Below the pieces are notes generated by a model. It was not told the DNA's origin. It saw only the letters and a program-made list of their open reading frames with translations, and searched no databases. A stretch of 64,000 nt of DNA from a virus. The stretch lies in IMG/VR virus record IMGVR_UViG_3300009502_000026, positions 30,091 through 94,090 of that record; one strand, written 5' to 3'. The position numbers and the translations under genes were made by a program. The number at the start of each line of letters is the position of its first letter. Positions within the stretch are counted from its first letter, which is position 1. Positions 32,895 to 41,145 of the stretch are shown here, one piece after another.

Positions 32895-33746
32895 CTAACC
32901 TGTAGGTGTGGATTGCAGCAAATCCAACAGTCCGGTCGATTCTGTAAAAGGTCCGTAGTACCCTACATATTCATATCTAGGTTGGGTACTTCTCCCTTGT
33001 GAGGGAGTATGGTGCATCTCGGATTGCTTCAGCACATAGTCCCACAGTAAGTGCAATGTTCCGGGGTTGCACACCAAGACAGCAACCCCATCGGGTATCG
33101 CTTTATTCTTCACCCAATCATACATCAGCGACCAATCTTCCAAGTCCCACTTTGTTGACCCGTAGCCTGCTGTCTCTGGATAAGGAGAGTCCAGGTACAC
33201 CAAGTCCCCTGGACGGGACCTGCTAACCGTCTCTTTCCAATTACCCCGAACATACTCCTCACAACCCCAGCCGGAACCATAAGACTCCTGCAAGCGTCTT
33301 AGCAAGAAGTAGGGGTCCCCACCATTCCTGGCTGTGTTGATTGGGGTTGCAAAAGAACCGTCATCATTGGTCTGCCATCTATTCCCCCAAGCTGAATAAA
33401 GGCACACCATGAATCGAAGTGCTTTGTCCCTATCGGACAAACCATCAAAGTCTACATCTTTCAAGTCACGGTAGTACTGGATACGTTCAGGGGTGACATC
33501 TTCCAAAGTGGGTGCCTGCACCCTCCCCATAAGCCAATACTCTTGGGCTGACATCAACCAAGGATTCAGGTCACCTACAATCTGTGGGGTACTTGGAAAT
33601 AGACTGCGGACATAACGGGAAACTACCCCTGAACCCACAAAGGGTTCAATCCATCTACCAGACCCTCCCCAACCAAGGATGTAGTGCTCTAAGACAGACA
33701 GCATCCTAGTCTTTGCCCCGTTCCAGGGAAAGGGTGGGGGTTTCAT
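32895..33746 (-). CDS. Dam-type (D12 class) DNA N6-adenine methyltransferase
   Basis: From ATG 33746 the protein begins KPPPFPWNGAKTRM, the FxWxGxK start of D12-class methylases. Motif I is WIEPFVGSGVVS and motif IV is LVYLDSPYPETA. Here DSPY replaces the usual DPPY, a known tolerated variant. Length (283 aa) is typical. An alternative TTG start lies at 33773. It probably methylates adenine in phage DNA to block restriction or time packaging; the target site is not readable. This is the second, unrelated methylase in the window. Confidence 0.85.
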   Translation of the reverse strand: MKPPPFPWNGAKTRMLSVLEHYILGWGGSGRWIEPFVGSGVVSRYVRSLFPSTPQIVGDLNPWLMSAQEYWLMGRVQAPTLEDVTPERIQYYRDLKDVDFDGLSDRDKALRFMVCLYSAWGNRWQTNDDGSFATPINTARNGGDPYFLLRRLQESYGSGWGCEEYVRGNWKETVSRSRPGDLVYLDSPYPETAGYGSTKWDLEDWSLMYDWVKNKAIPDGVAVLVCNPGTLHLLWDYVLKQSEMHHTPSQGRSTQPRYEYVGYYGPFTESTGLLDLLQSTPTG

Positions 33747-33782
33747 GTTCTGTACAGTACCCTGGAACCCCAAATAGCCGGG

Positions 33783-33809
33783 AGCCCGGCTCCTTTTGAG
33801 AACCGGGCT
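33783..33809 (-). terminator. GC-rich hairpin between capsid and methylase genes
   Basis: Minus-strand AGCCCGG and CCGGGCT arms (7 bp), extended inward by weaker pairs, close a loop containing CAAAA. No U-run follows. It lies 48 bp after the capsid stop, so it could end or stabilise the capsid transcript. Confidence 0.55.
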
Positions 33810-33856
33810 TCCGGGGGGTTCTACTCAGTTAGAGAAACTAGGCAGGTATTCCGCTA

Positions 33857-34735
33857 TCAGCGGGTTACCGTGAGCCTTACGAGGCCCCTGGGGTTGTACG
33901 CCCCAATACCCAAATTCTCAAACACCGAGAAGCCGATGGTGCGTGCCTTGGGGTCGTCTGCGGAGAGGACCGTGAGCTCAGTGCGGACGGGAATCCGGCC
34001 GAACATCTCGGGTTCGCAGCAAACGTAGATCGTTCCAACCGGAACGAGCCTGGAAGTGATGATCTGGGCTCCCCAGAGAGTGGCCTGGAGGCCAGTCTTC
34101 AGGAGAGTTGCCTGACTCTCGATATCCAGGATGTCACGGCCGAACTTCCTCACGTCGGCGTAATCCCTTGCGTTCATGTAAACACGGGCAACCCGGAGGT
34201 CGTGCCGCTCGATGAGTGCAAAGGCATCAGCCAGAACCGCACCATTGACCGGAGCGATGACCGGCACGTCAGGGTTCGTCCCACCGGGGAGGGAATCGAA
34301 GCCGTTGACTGCGATGGCATCGAGAACTGCGAAGACTCTCTCGTCTTCCGCAGCCTGGATCTGGGCACGGGCAAGATCCTGAGCCCGCTCGATCAGGTCA
34401 AAGCGACGTTCTTTGATCTGGGTGAGAGGAATCTCAGGGTTCGAAGCGACTTCGAACAACGGAAAGATCACCCTACGGGGCTTGGTGATTGCGAGGATGT
34501 TCTCCCCTTCTTCACCTACCACGTATGCGGTCACATCCGGGTCCTTGTCGTAGATCGGGAGCGCACCATCAGGAAGCTGCTCAACCAAGAAGGTCTTGCG
34601 GCCGACTGCGGTGTAGTCACGACGAGTACGAAGGGGCTGGGTCATGGAAGCAGCAAGCTTCGCACGGCCAGTTGCCGTCTTCAGGTACTCAGAGATGATC
34701 TGCTGCTTGACAGCGTTGCTTACGGGGGTAGTCAT
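33857..34735 (-). CDS. major capsid protein (HK97 fold)
   Basis: 292 aa. The pattern ITKPRRVIFPLFEVASNPEI followed by LIERAQDLARAQIQAAEDERVF (here split in text: LIERAQDLARAQIQ, AAEDERVF) is the E-loop/spine-helix region typical of large-phage capsid proteins, and RVYMNARDYADVRKFGRDIL, LWGAQIITSRLVPVGTIYVC and VFENLGIGAYNPRGLVRLTV are the P- and A-domain strands. Third positions are C/G-rich compared with neighbours, in line with very high expression. It follows protease, scaffold and 34759-35472 in the classic assembly order. The first ~30 residues (KTATGRAKLAASM) may be removed during maturation. Confidence 0.88.
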   Translation of the reverse strand: MTTPVSNAVKQQIISEYLKTATGRAKLAASMTQPLRTRRDYTAVGRKTFLVEQLPDGALPIYDKDPDVTAYVVGEEGENILAITKPRRVIFPLFEVASNPEIPLTQIKERRFDLIERAQDLARAQIQAAEDERVFAVLDAIAVNGFDSLPGGTNPDVPVIAPVNGAVLADAFALIERHDLRVARVYMNARDYADVRKFGRDILDIESQATLLKTGLQATLWGAQIITSRLVPVGTIYVCCEPEMFGRIPVRTELTVLSADDPKARTIGFSVFENLGIGAYNPRGLVRLTVTR

Positions 34736-34758
34736 TGTACTTTCTCCTCTTCCTATTC

Positions 34759-35472
34759 CTAGACCCTCTGGTCGTAGATCATCTCAGGAAGAGCCGTATC
34801 GGCAACGACCTTCAGGATACCCAAGGGGGTAGACATGGGCAAAGTAGCACCATCAACCGGGAGATTCACACCGTTGGTGACTTCCAGGGAGAAGTCTGCA
34901 ATGTCCATCGTGACGAGTGCTGCCGCTGCCGTATTCAGAGTCCTACGGGGCATCAGGTACCCGTTACACGAAGCGATGAGCACGTTGCCCACCATGTACC
35001 GGATGGTGTCGCCCTGAGCACCACCAGCTACCGCTGCGAGAATCTGTGTCTCGTAGAGGGAGTTCCCGTAGCAACCCAGGCTAGACACATAGGGTGCCTT
35101 GCCGGATGCCGCAGCCGGGATATTCTCGTAGGCATTGCCTACTGCTGTGTTGATGAAGACACCAACGGGACGCACCATCTCAGCCTGGAGGGCTGTGATG
35201 CCTGAAACTGCGACGGTGACCGGGCCACCAACGTAGTTGCTACCGACATCGGGGCGCATGAACGCTACCGAGCCAGAGAGAATCCCACGAGTCGTGGGCT
35301 TCATTCCAACTGCAAGGGAGATCGTCCCCGCAGCCGTAACGATGGGTGGATTCGTCTGAGTGAAACCATCGGGGGTCAGGGCACATACGGTGTTACGAAC
35401 ACCAACGTGCAGGAGCCTGAGAGCCGAAGAAGACTCAGTAAACCCACCGCTTGCCTGTCCAATCATCGGCAT
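34759..35472 (-). CDS. capsid-operon structural protein, possible decoration protein
   Basis: 237 aa, Ala/Gly/Thr/Val-rich, with beta-prone stretches (AGTISLAVGMKPTTRGILSG, GGPVTVAVSGITALQAEMVR). It lies between scaffold and major capsid genes, 23 bp before the latter, with the same C/G-rich third positions. That place and composition fit a head decoration or minor capsid protein. No direct homology is recognised. The 232-bp leader upstream holds promoter-like and hairpin signals. Confidence 0.62.
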   Translation of the reverse strand: MPMIGQASGGFTESSSALRLLHVGVRNTVCALTPDGFTQTNPPIVTAAGTISLAVGMKPTTRGILSGSVAFMRPDVGSNYVGGPVTVAVSGITALQAEMVRPVGVFINTAVGNAYENIPAAASGKAPYVSSLGCYGNSLYETQILAAVAGGAQGDTIRYMVGNVLIASCNGYLMPRRTLNTAAAALVTMDIADFSLEVTNGVNLPVDGATLPMSTPLGILKVVADTALPEMIYDQRV

Positions 35473-35704
35473 GACCAGTCTCCTTGCCTTTGATCCCTGT
35501 TTCCAGGATCAGCGGTGATTCAGGTTCGTCAATCACCATGATTGCGAACACCTGAAGTGGGAGTACAACTCCCGTAGTGACTAGGTGAGGTTATGTAATG
35601 ACTATTGAGAGAAATCGACAACGAGGTCGAAAAAACGATCAGGGATGGTGAGGGGGTTGGAAAGGGAGCGGGAAGGGCTGGGTGTCTATAGAGACACCAA
35701 GAGA
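35473..35704 (-). promoter_or_regulatory. capsid-operon leader (promoter-like boxes and hairpins)
   Basis: This 232-bp gap has no gene. On the minus strand it has TTGTCG (35616-35621), an 18-bp spacer and TACATA (35592-35597) as a possible promoter. It also has GGGAGT-TGT-ACTCCC (35559-35573, perfect 6-bp stem) and TTCAGGT...ACCTGAA arms (35519-35556). A third hairpin, GATCCTG-GAAA-CAGGGATC, lies ~20 nt before the start of 34759-35472. This is the densest set of signals in the window, right before the most highly expressed genes. Confidence 0.45.
35681..35698 (-). terminator. hairpin just after scaffold stop
   Basis: Minus-strand GGTGTCT-CTAT-AGACACC: perfect 7-bp stem with 4-nt loop, 6 nt downstream of the scaffold stop codon. 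C-rich sequence rather than a U-run follows, so it may attenuate or protect the 3-prime end rather than terminate strongly. Confidence 0.5.
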
Positions 35705-37024
35705 CTAGCGTCCGAAGACTTCACTCACGTCCGGGGCAGATTCCCAGAGCTTGGAAAGTTCGTCCACTTCGTTCTTGCCAGAAGCCGTCTTGGCAACCGC
35801 ACCCAGGGTCTTGGGACCTGTGGAAGGCTTGCGGGGCTGGGGACGGAGGGCTGCTTCCTTCTTGGAAGCATCCTTGTCCTCTTCGGGCTCGGGCTCGGGC
35901 TCGGTCTTCTCTTCGGGCTCTTCGGCTGCCTTCTTCTCCTCGGGCTCAGGCTCACCCTCGGGCTTCTCTTCACCGGCACACTTGGGGGTACCCATGCCGT
36001 ACAGAGCAAGAAGGTCGTCCTCAGTGGGCTCTACGTCCATGAGGCCCATCGGGTCGGCATCCACACCACAAGCTACAGGAGCCATCGGGGCTTCAATGCT
36101 TGCTACGGGAGCGGGGGGGGGAATAGGAGCCGCTACCGGGACGGGCTTCTCTTCCGTCATCTCGGCAAGCATCTGCTTCTCCTCTACCGTGAGGCCCTCA
36201 TCTTCAGTCTGGGGAGCCTGCTCTTCGGCCAGCATTGCTGCCAGCATCTTCTCTGCCGCTTCGTCCTCATCTACTGCCGCTGCCGCTGCCATTGGAGGAA
36301 CGGCAGGAGCCTCCCCACCACTAGTGGGGCCCATCGGTGCGTTCTGGTCACTCTTCTTGGAGGAGAAGATACCACTGGCAAAGGACTCACCCATGCCCAT
36401 CACTACATCCTGACGGGTAATGAGGCCATCCCCATCCGTGTCAAGAGCGGCGAAGATTTCAGGGGACCCTGCCCACTCATCAATGGAAATGACATCATCG
36501 AGGTTGATGTCATACACGTCGAAAGGGCCGTGTGCTTCCTTTGCTTCGGGCTTCTTCTCTTCGGGCTTGTCTTCGGACTTGTCTTCGGGCTTGTCATCAC
36601 CAGCAAGGAACGAAGTCGAGATCCGGGCCAATGCTGCCTGAATCTGACGCTCCGAGAGGTTCATGAAGTCAAGGGCCTGATCTTCAACCATCGAGGCAGT
36701 TGCCTTGCGGCCGAGCATAGACTGAGCCATCTGGATACACTTGGAAGCCTTGCGTTCCATTGCAGCCCGCATCTCCATGGCCGCACGCTTCGCTGCCGGA
36801 TGAGTCGGAGCTTCCTGGTAGCCGGGCATAGCCGGGGCTTCACTCTGCTTGTACGGTCCCTTGGTAGGGTCCTCTGCCCATGCAGACGTATCACCATTCT
36901 TGTAGTCATCCTTGCCGGGATCAGCAGGAGGAGCCGCTGGGTGAGTGGGCTTCTCCTGGTAACCGGGGATAGCAGGGGGATCAGAAGCGGTGCGGTCGGT
37001 CCAGGTAGTACGCTGACGGGTCAT
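35705..37024 (-). CDS. acidic scaffold/core protein with EF-hand pair
   Basis: 439 aa, very rich in Glu, Pro, Ala and Lys. Between the prohead protease and capsid genes, the usual place for scaffold. Residues 172-183 (DINLDDVISIDE) and 195-206 (DTDGDGLITRQD) are two EF-hand-type calcium loops in tandem, with Asp/Asn at positions 1, 3 and 5, Ile at 8 and Glu or Asp at 12; the second also has Gly at 6. The N-terminus has a repeated PGYQExPTHPAA unit (about residues 20-30 and 68-78). The C-terminal ~120 residues are PEPEEK-rich. Calcium-controlled scaffold folding is a testable idea; the role itself is inferred from position. Confidence 0.72.
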   Translation of the reverse strand: MTRQRTTWTDRTASDPPAIPGYQEKPTHPAAPPADPGKDDYKNGDTSAWAEDPTKGPYKQSEAPAMPGYQEAPTHPAAKRAAMEMRAAMERKASKCIQMAQSMLGRKATASMVEDQALDFMNLSERQIQAALARISTSFLAGDDKPEDKSEDKPEEKKPEAKEAHGPFDVYDINLDDVISIDEWAGSPEIFAALDTDGDGLITRQDVVMGMGESFASGIFSSKKSDQNAPMGPTSGGEAPAVPPMAAAAAVDEDEAAEKMLAAMLAEEQAPQTEDEGLTVEEKQMLAEMTEEKPVPVAAPIPPPAPVASIEAPMAPVACGVDADPMGLMDVEPTEDDLLALYGMGTPKCAGEEKPEGEPEPEEKKAAEEPEEKTEPEPEPEEDKDASKKEAALRPQPRKPSTGPKTLGAVAKTASGKNEVDELSKLWESAPDVSEVFGR

Positions 37025-37048
37025 TGGAAACTCCTTGGGTGAACGAGA

Positions 37049-37063
37049 GGCAGTTTGACTGCC
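37049..37063 (-). promoter_or_regulatory. leader hairpin before scaffold gene
   Basis: GGCAGT-CAA-ACTGCC on the minus strand, a perfect 6-bp stem with 3-nt loop, 25 nt before the scaffold start. It has the same form (6-bp stem, 3-nt loop) as the 35559-35573 hairpin in the next leader downstream. Confidence 0.45.
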
Positions 37064-37108
37064 ACAGGGTAGTCATTGGAATAGGGCCGATATTCACATT
37101 CAAGTGAA

Positions 37109-39868
37109 CTAAGATGTCGATTTCTCTCTCAGTGCCAAGAGTTTCGCCATCCTAACCAGAACTGTTGCCTCTTGGGTTGTGGGCTCTCGGCCCATCGTGA
37201 ACTCACAAGCCTGGAGGAAAGTAGTCAGGGACCGGAACCCGGTAGGAGACCCTACCATCCCTGCCACCTTGTACAGGTCACTAGCGATCTTGATACCCTG
37301 CGAATTGTTCAGGGCTTCTAGCTTGAAGATGAAGTCATTGTCAGAGCTTGCAGTTCTAACAAGTTTCTGAACCGTAGCCTTGTATTGGGCTACCTTGGGG
37401 GTACTTCCAGTGATCAGAGTTGCTTGGGGAACCAACTTAGGAGTATGCCCCACTACCTTCACACTAGCCTGACTCACCAAGGTATCGTTGGGGGCATCAG
37501 AAGAAGGAGCCGCAGGGTTAGTATTCCCATAGGGGGCAGACCCCCCATTCATGGCATCCTGGACTCTCTTCTTGACCCTATCCAGCATCTTCCCGTAAAG
37601 CTCATCTTCCATGTCCTTCAGAGGATCAGGCTTGGCTTCAGGGGCAGGTTCCGTAGCAGGAGCATCAACTCCCTCATCCTCAAACTCCTGTGCTACACAG
37701 GAGCTTGCTGCCTTAGCTAGACCCTCTGGGAGATTAGAGAAGTCATTCTTGGGCAAGGTCTTCGGGATACTGAACATTTTCTTCCCACTAGGAGAGAAAG
37801 CTGAATCCCCTACCACCTTGACAGGACCACGAGCTACGGCACCTGTAAAGGCTGGGATCTTCACCCAAGATCCTTCCACAAAGACCACACCCCCTGTTGC
37901 ATCCTCTGTCTCATGTCCACAGAGTTCCGCAATCTGATGCCTCTGCCCCATCTCATCAAAGAATATATTGCCCTTCAGGTGACGGATGCAGTTACAGAAC
38001 TCCGTCTCATCTGAAGCCCAATTCCCACACTTTGTACATGTCGTACTCTGTGTAGTGCAACCCATAGATAGGGAATCAAGAGCACCGGATTCAATGTCCT
38101 GGATGAGTTGAACATGCTTACGGTCATTAGCTACCAGGATGTCCACGTACACAGAGGGGCCAATGTCCCTGGCTACAGCATCAATGATCCGACCCTTGGA
38201 GAGCTCCTCAATCTGAACGTGCTCCACGAAACTGTGAGCACCGATCAAAGTAGGGTAGGACTTCAGGAGTACCGGACGAGACCACGCATCAGAGTTATGA
38301 ACAGCGATCCCCCCTGCGATATAGGAATTGTCCTCTTCTACCTCAAGGTTATGGACCTTGCCCTGGTACTCCACAACCTCTACAGATTCTACGATCTGGA
38401 GGCAGTAGCCATTCAAGAACCGGAGATCAGGTACCTTCTGGACCTCACCATGGGATTCCAGAAATGCAGCATAGGCACCCTCATATTTGGTACCTTCCAG
38501 TAGATCATTCAGATAACCAGCCCCGCAGGATAGAGTCCACCCCTGGGTCTCTTTGGTGGGGTCTGAAACCACAATCGGTTTACCGTCCACTACCAATCGT
38601 TTACGGCCCTCCAGGACAGCAAAGGTCCACTGGGGGGCCACCCCCAACCTATGGAGGATCAAACGTACTTGGTTGATCAGGGATACACTTGCGGAACTAC
38701 CCGTCAAGCGGGCATCCCCAATCTTGGAAGTAAAAAAACTCCCATCCCCCTCAAACCACCCCTTGACTACCTCTTCCTGTACCTGATGTGAGGCACGGAG
38801 GAGATCCTCATGCAAACTCTTGGTCTTTGACCCATCGCCCAACACCCAACGAGAGAAGAACTCCACCAGGGGCCTATTGGTCTTGGTCGTGACCACAATC
38901 CCCTTATCAGTCTGATGATACCTGATAGTGCTGTCTGCCCCAAACTCTGACTTGAGGAGAGAACATACAGTTTTCGCTAATGTATTCTCCTCACTCAGGT
39001 TGAAGGCAAAGCACACCCCTACCCTCTCATTGTCCTTACGGGAGTCCAGTTCATAGTAGCCTTCCGCAAGAAAGAGCCCGAGAAGCCTAGCTTGGCCCGG
39101 TGTCAACCCCACAGAGACATCCCCATCCAGGATGGGTGTGGCTACAAAATCCCAATGATCCCTCACCTGACCAACAGGTACGAATTCTCCCCTCTTCTCA
39201 GTCAGAAGATCACGTTTAGGGATTCGCTTGCTGTAATAGCAAGCCCCACTACAGTAGAATCTGTCCAGAAGGTGGGAAATACACTTGCTGGCATGGTGGA
39301 TATTGGACCCGCACTGAATACAGGCTTCCTGGGGGCGGAACACGAAGAATGGGTGTTCCCGGGTTACATATAGTCTCTCGTTACACCCACGGTACTTCAA
39401 CCCCAGAAGTGCCCCATCAACCTGATGGCTATAGGTCTGGAGAACTTTACGTGCCCTTCCTGTATGAGTCAGAACCTCATCCCCCACCTGTACCTGCTCA
39501 ATGGGCTTAACCGTCCCATCTGACATTGTAATGGATGTGCCAGGAATGAAGCAGTTATTGTTGATCCATTTTTCGCAGTCAGCTTTGACCCGGAAGTCAG
39601 CATACTTCCGGTTGATCTTCTGACCATCAAACTGAATCATGCCCAGCTTGGTACCGGGAGTAGCAACCGTATCTACCGAAGCTACCAGAGTTGCGTGAGT
39701 GAGAAGGTACTTGGAAGGGTCAAATGACTCCCCAAGAATATCAGAAGCTTGCTTCACCAAGTCCCTGTCCAACCGGGTAGACCCGGATGCTACACGGACA
39801 TCATCCCATACTCCATCCCGGAGCTTGGGAACGGTGACCAGAGCTCTTGCAGTTCTTAGGAAGGCCAT
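37109..39868 (-). CDS. prohead maturation protease, interrupted by an intein
   Basis: 919 aa, of which residues 106-525 are an intein. The 499-residue host protein shows a prohead protease core: GAHSFVEHVQIEELSKGRII (His550 is the probable catalytic His), DILVANDRKHVQLIQ and ESGALDSLSMGC (Ser601 the probable nucleophile), a pattern like T4 gp21-type proteases. It is followed by a zinc-ribbon segment (CTKCGNWASD, FCNCIRHLKG). The C-terminal third is charged, with a helical end (ALNNSQGIKIASDLYKVAG). It cleaves scaffold and head proteins during maturation. GGGGTAAGTCC precedes the ATG. Confidence 0.85.
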   Translation of the reverse strand: MAFLRTARALVTVPKLRDGVWDDVRVASGSTRLDRDLVKQASDILGESFDPSKYLLTHATLVASVDTVATPGTKLGMIQFDGQKINRKYADFRVKADCEKWINNNCFIPGTSITMSDGTVKPIEQVQVGDEVLTHTGRARKVLQTYSHQVDGALLGLKYRGCNERLYVTREHPFFVFRPQEACIQCGSNIHHASKCISHLLDRFYCSGACYYSKRIPKRDLLTEKRGEFVPVGQVRDHWDFVATPILDGDVSVGLTPGQARLLGLFLAEGYYELDSRKDNERVGVCFAFNLSEENTLAKTVCSLLKSEFGADSTIRYHQTDKGIVVTTKTNRPLVEFFSRWVLGDGSKTKSLHEDLLRASHQVQEEVVKGWFEGDGSFFTSKIGDARLTGSSASVSLINQVRLILHRLGVAPQWTFAVLEGRKRLVVDGKPIVVSDPTKETQGWTLSCGAGYLNDLLEGTKYEGAYAAFLESHGEVQKVPDLRFLNGYCLQIVESVEVVEYQGKVHNLEVEEDNSYIAGGIAVHNSDAWSRPVLLKSYPTLIGAHSFVEHVQIEELSKGRIIDAVARDIGPSVYVDILVANDRKHVQLIQDIESGALDSLSMGCTTQSTTCTKCGNWASDETEFCNCIRHLKGNIFFDEMGQRHQIAELCGHETEDATGGVVFVEGSWVKIPAFTGAVARGPVKVVGDSAFSPSGKKMFSIPKTLPKNDFSNLPEGLAKAASSCVAQEFEDEGVDAPATEPAPEAKPDPLKDMEDELYGKMLDRVKKRVQDAMNGGSAPYGNTNPAAPSSDAPNDTLVSQASVKVVGHTPKLVPQATLITGSTPKVAQYKATVQKLVRTASSDNDFIFKLEALNNSQGIKIASDLYKVAGMVGSPTGFRSLTTFLQACEFTMGREPTTQEATVLVRMAKLLALREKSTS
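38294..39553 (-). mobile_element. intein with LAGLIDADG endonuclease (protease gene)
   Basis: 420 residues, from Cys (after WINNN) to Asn (VHN before SDAW). Block A is CFIPGTSITMSDGTVKPIEQ; the end is GKVHNLEVEEDNSYIAGGIA followed by VHN. LLGLFLAEGYY and VVKGWFEGDGSF are the two LAGLIDADG-type motifs, both with the catalytic acid (Glu, Asp), so the endonuclease looks intact. It is inserted upstream of the catalytic core. Confidence 0.9.
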
Positions 39869-39872
39869 GGAC

Positions 39873-40418
39873 TTACCCCAAGATCAGTTCAGACGGACGT
39901 ATAAGGAATAGGCAAGTAGGGCAACACAGGAGCCTCTCACTCTTGCCGTTCTGCCTTGTGTACACCGTCTTCCGAAGGATGGGCTTTTCCTGGCACCGGG
40001 GGCAGAAGAAACCCTCGGCTTCAGATTCGTCTCTAGTAGCCCGGTACCTACGGTCTGGGGCACCCCAGTAGAGTGCTCGGACGTGCCTGGAAGCTACCTT
40101 CTGGACTGACTCCCGGAGAGGAATCGGATACGGACCCCCTGGAACAGACACAGAGGTCCGGTTTCCCGGCACACTGTCCACTAGGCTGTCCACATAGGGG
40201 TCTGTATCGTTGGGGTCTACCTGAAGGTCTTCCACTGGCATTCGAGAGGCCCCGTGGGGGAACTGGACATCCACCATCCCAATGGCAGGGAACACAGCTA
40301 CAACTGTGCCCCCTTGGGCAAAGTTACCACCAATGGTAGGAGCTACACGGTCCCCTACATGGAACCCAGTAGCCCTAGCCTGATAGTCCACATAGGATGT
40401 TGCAGTACGATCTTGCAC
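39873..40418 (-). CDS. virion-type protein with zinc ribbon
   Basis: 181 aa, GTG start. Residues ~18-70 include GFHVGDRVAPTIGGNFAQGG, then TVVAVFPAIGMVDVQFP, which reads like a small SH3-like barrel. VQKVASRHVRALYWG follows, then a four-cysteine ribbon: FFCPRCQEK with LLCCPTCLFLI ~30 residues later. Overlaps nothing but lies 4 bp upstream of the protease gene, so likely co-translated. A nucleic-acid-binding head protein is plausible. Confidence 0.65.
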   Translation of the reverse strand: MQDRTATSYVDYQARATGFHVGDRVAPTIGGNFAQGGTVVAVFPAIGMVDVQFPHGASRMPVEDLQVDPNDTDPYVDSLVDSVPGNRTSVSVPGGPYPIPLRESVQKVASRHVRALYWGAPDRRYRATRDESEAEGFFCPRCQEKPILRKTVYTRQNGKSERLLCCPTCLFLIRPSELILG

Positions 40419-40450
40419 GGGAGCCTCATTCTGACTGAACAGACGGAGAG

Positions 40451-41068
40451 CTACTCGTCTAGGTCGTACTCTGCGTCGTCATCGGTCTCGGACTTCTTGC
40501 TGGCTTCCTTCTTCTCTTCGGGCTCAGGCTTGGGCTCTTCCTTGTCCTCGCCTGCCTTCTTGCCAGCATCCTTCTTGTCCTCGGCCTTGTCTTCCTTCTT
40601 GTTCTCGGCCTTGTCTGCCTTATCATCATCCTTCTTCAGCCAAGGGGGAAGTTCTCCCGCAGACTTGCCGCCCAGGAGAGTTGCAAGCTTGGCCGCAACA
40701 ACAACGAGTTCCTTGGCCGTCTTGGCAACCTGAGTGCCATCTACGGGAGGATCAGCTACACCATCACTGAGCTTGCCTGCTTCCTGCTTGGCAAGAAGCT
40801 GCTCCTTCTCTACCTGGGTGAAGTGACCGTTCATAAACGGCTCATCTGCATCCTTGACCTGGGGGCCCGGAACGACCTTGCCGATAGTGCTGGGATCAAA
40901 CCCTGCAACCTTGGCAATTCTGTCTGCCAGGAGGTCACACCGATAGGAGAAGTCCTTGGCTACCTTCTCAGGGATGCCGAGACGTTCATGGTGCTTTTCC
41001 AGAGTTGTAGCTAGCTTGTCAAGATCGTTCGTGACCCGACGTACTGCGTTTGCTGTAACCTTCTTCAT
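40451..41068 (-). CDS. small charged virion-type protein
   Basis: 205 aa from ATG 41068, which has GGAGAGG at good spacing (a GTG at 41095 is less likely). The N-terminal ~120 residues are helical (RRVTNDLDKLATTLEKHHER, YRCDLLADRIAKVAG). Then comes ELVVVAAKLATLLGG and a C-terminal Lys/Glu/Asp-rich tail of ~65 residues ending YDLDE. The charged tail is like those of scaffold or internal proteins. Its leader has two hairpins at 41093-41122. Confidence 0.62.
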   Translation of the reverse strand: MKKVTANAVRRVTNDLDKLATTLEKHHERLGIPEKVAKDFSYRCDLLADRIAKVAGFDPSTIGKVVPGPQVKDADEPFMNGHFTQVEKEQLLAKQEAGKLSDGVADPPVDGTQVAKTAKELVVVAAKLATLLGGKSAGELPPWLKKDDDKADKAENKKEDKAEDKKDAGKKAGEDKEEPKPEPEEKKEASKKSETDDDAEYDLDE

Positions 41069-41092
41069 GGTTTTCCTCTCCAGGACTTGGAA

Positions 41093-41122
41093 CACCCACA
41101 GGGGTGATATTCGCTACTAGCG
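41093..41122 (-). promoter_or_regulatory. two leader hairpins before 40451-41068
   Basis: CACCC-CTGT-GGGTG (41093-41106) and CGCTA-G-TAGCG (41112-41122, palindromic) lie in the 77-bp gap after the 1345-aa gene. TACTATATTCT a little further upstream is A/T-rich and could be a -10 region, but no good -35 fits. Confidence 0.35.
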
Positions 41123-41145
41123 TGTAGAATATAGTAAGTCTAACG

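Noticed and set aside
35645-37042. 465-aa open frame on the plus strand, Leu/Gly-rich
   Set aside because: It is the antisense of the scaffold gene; the long open frame arises from its GAG/GAA/CCC-rich codons. The minus-strand reading has EF-hands and the right gene context.
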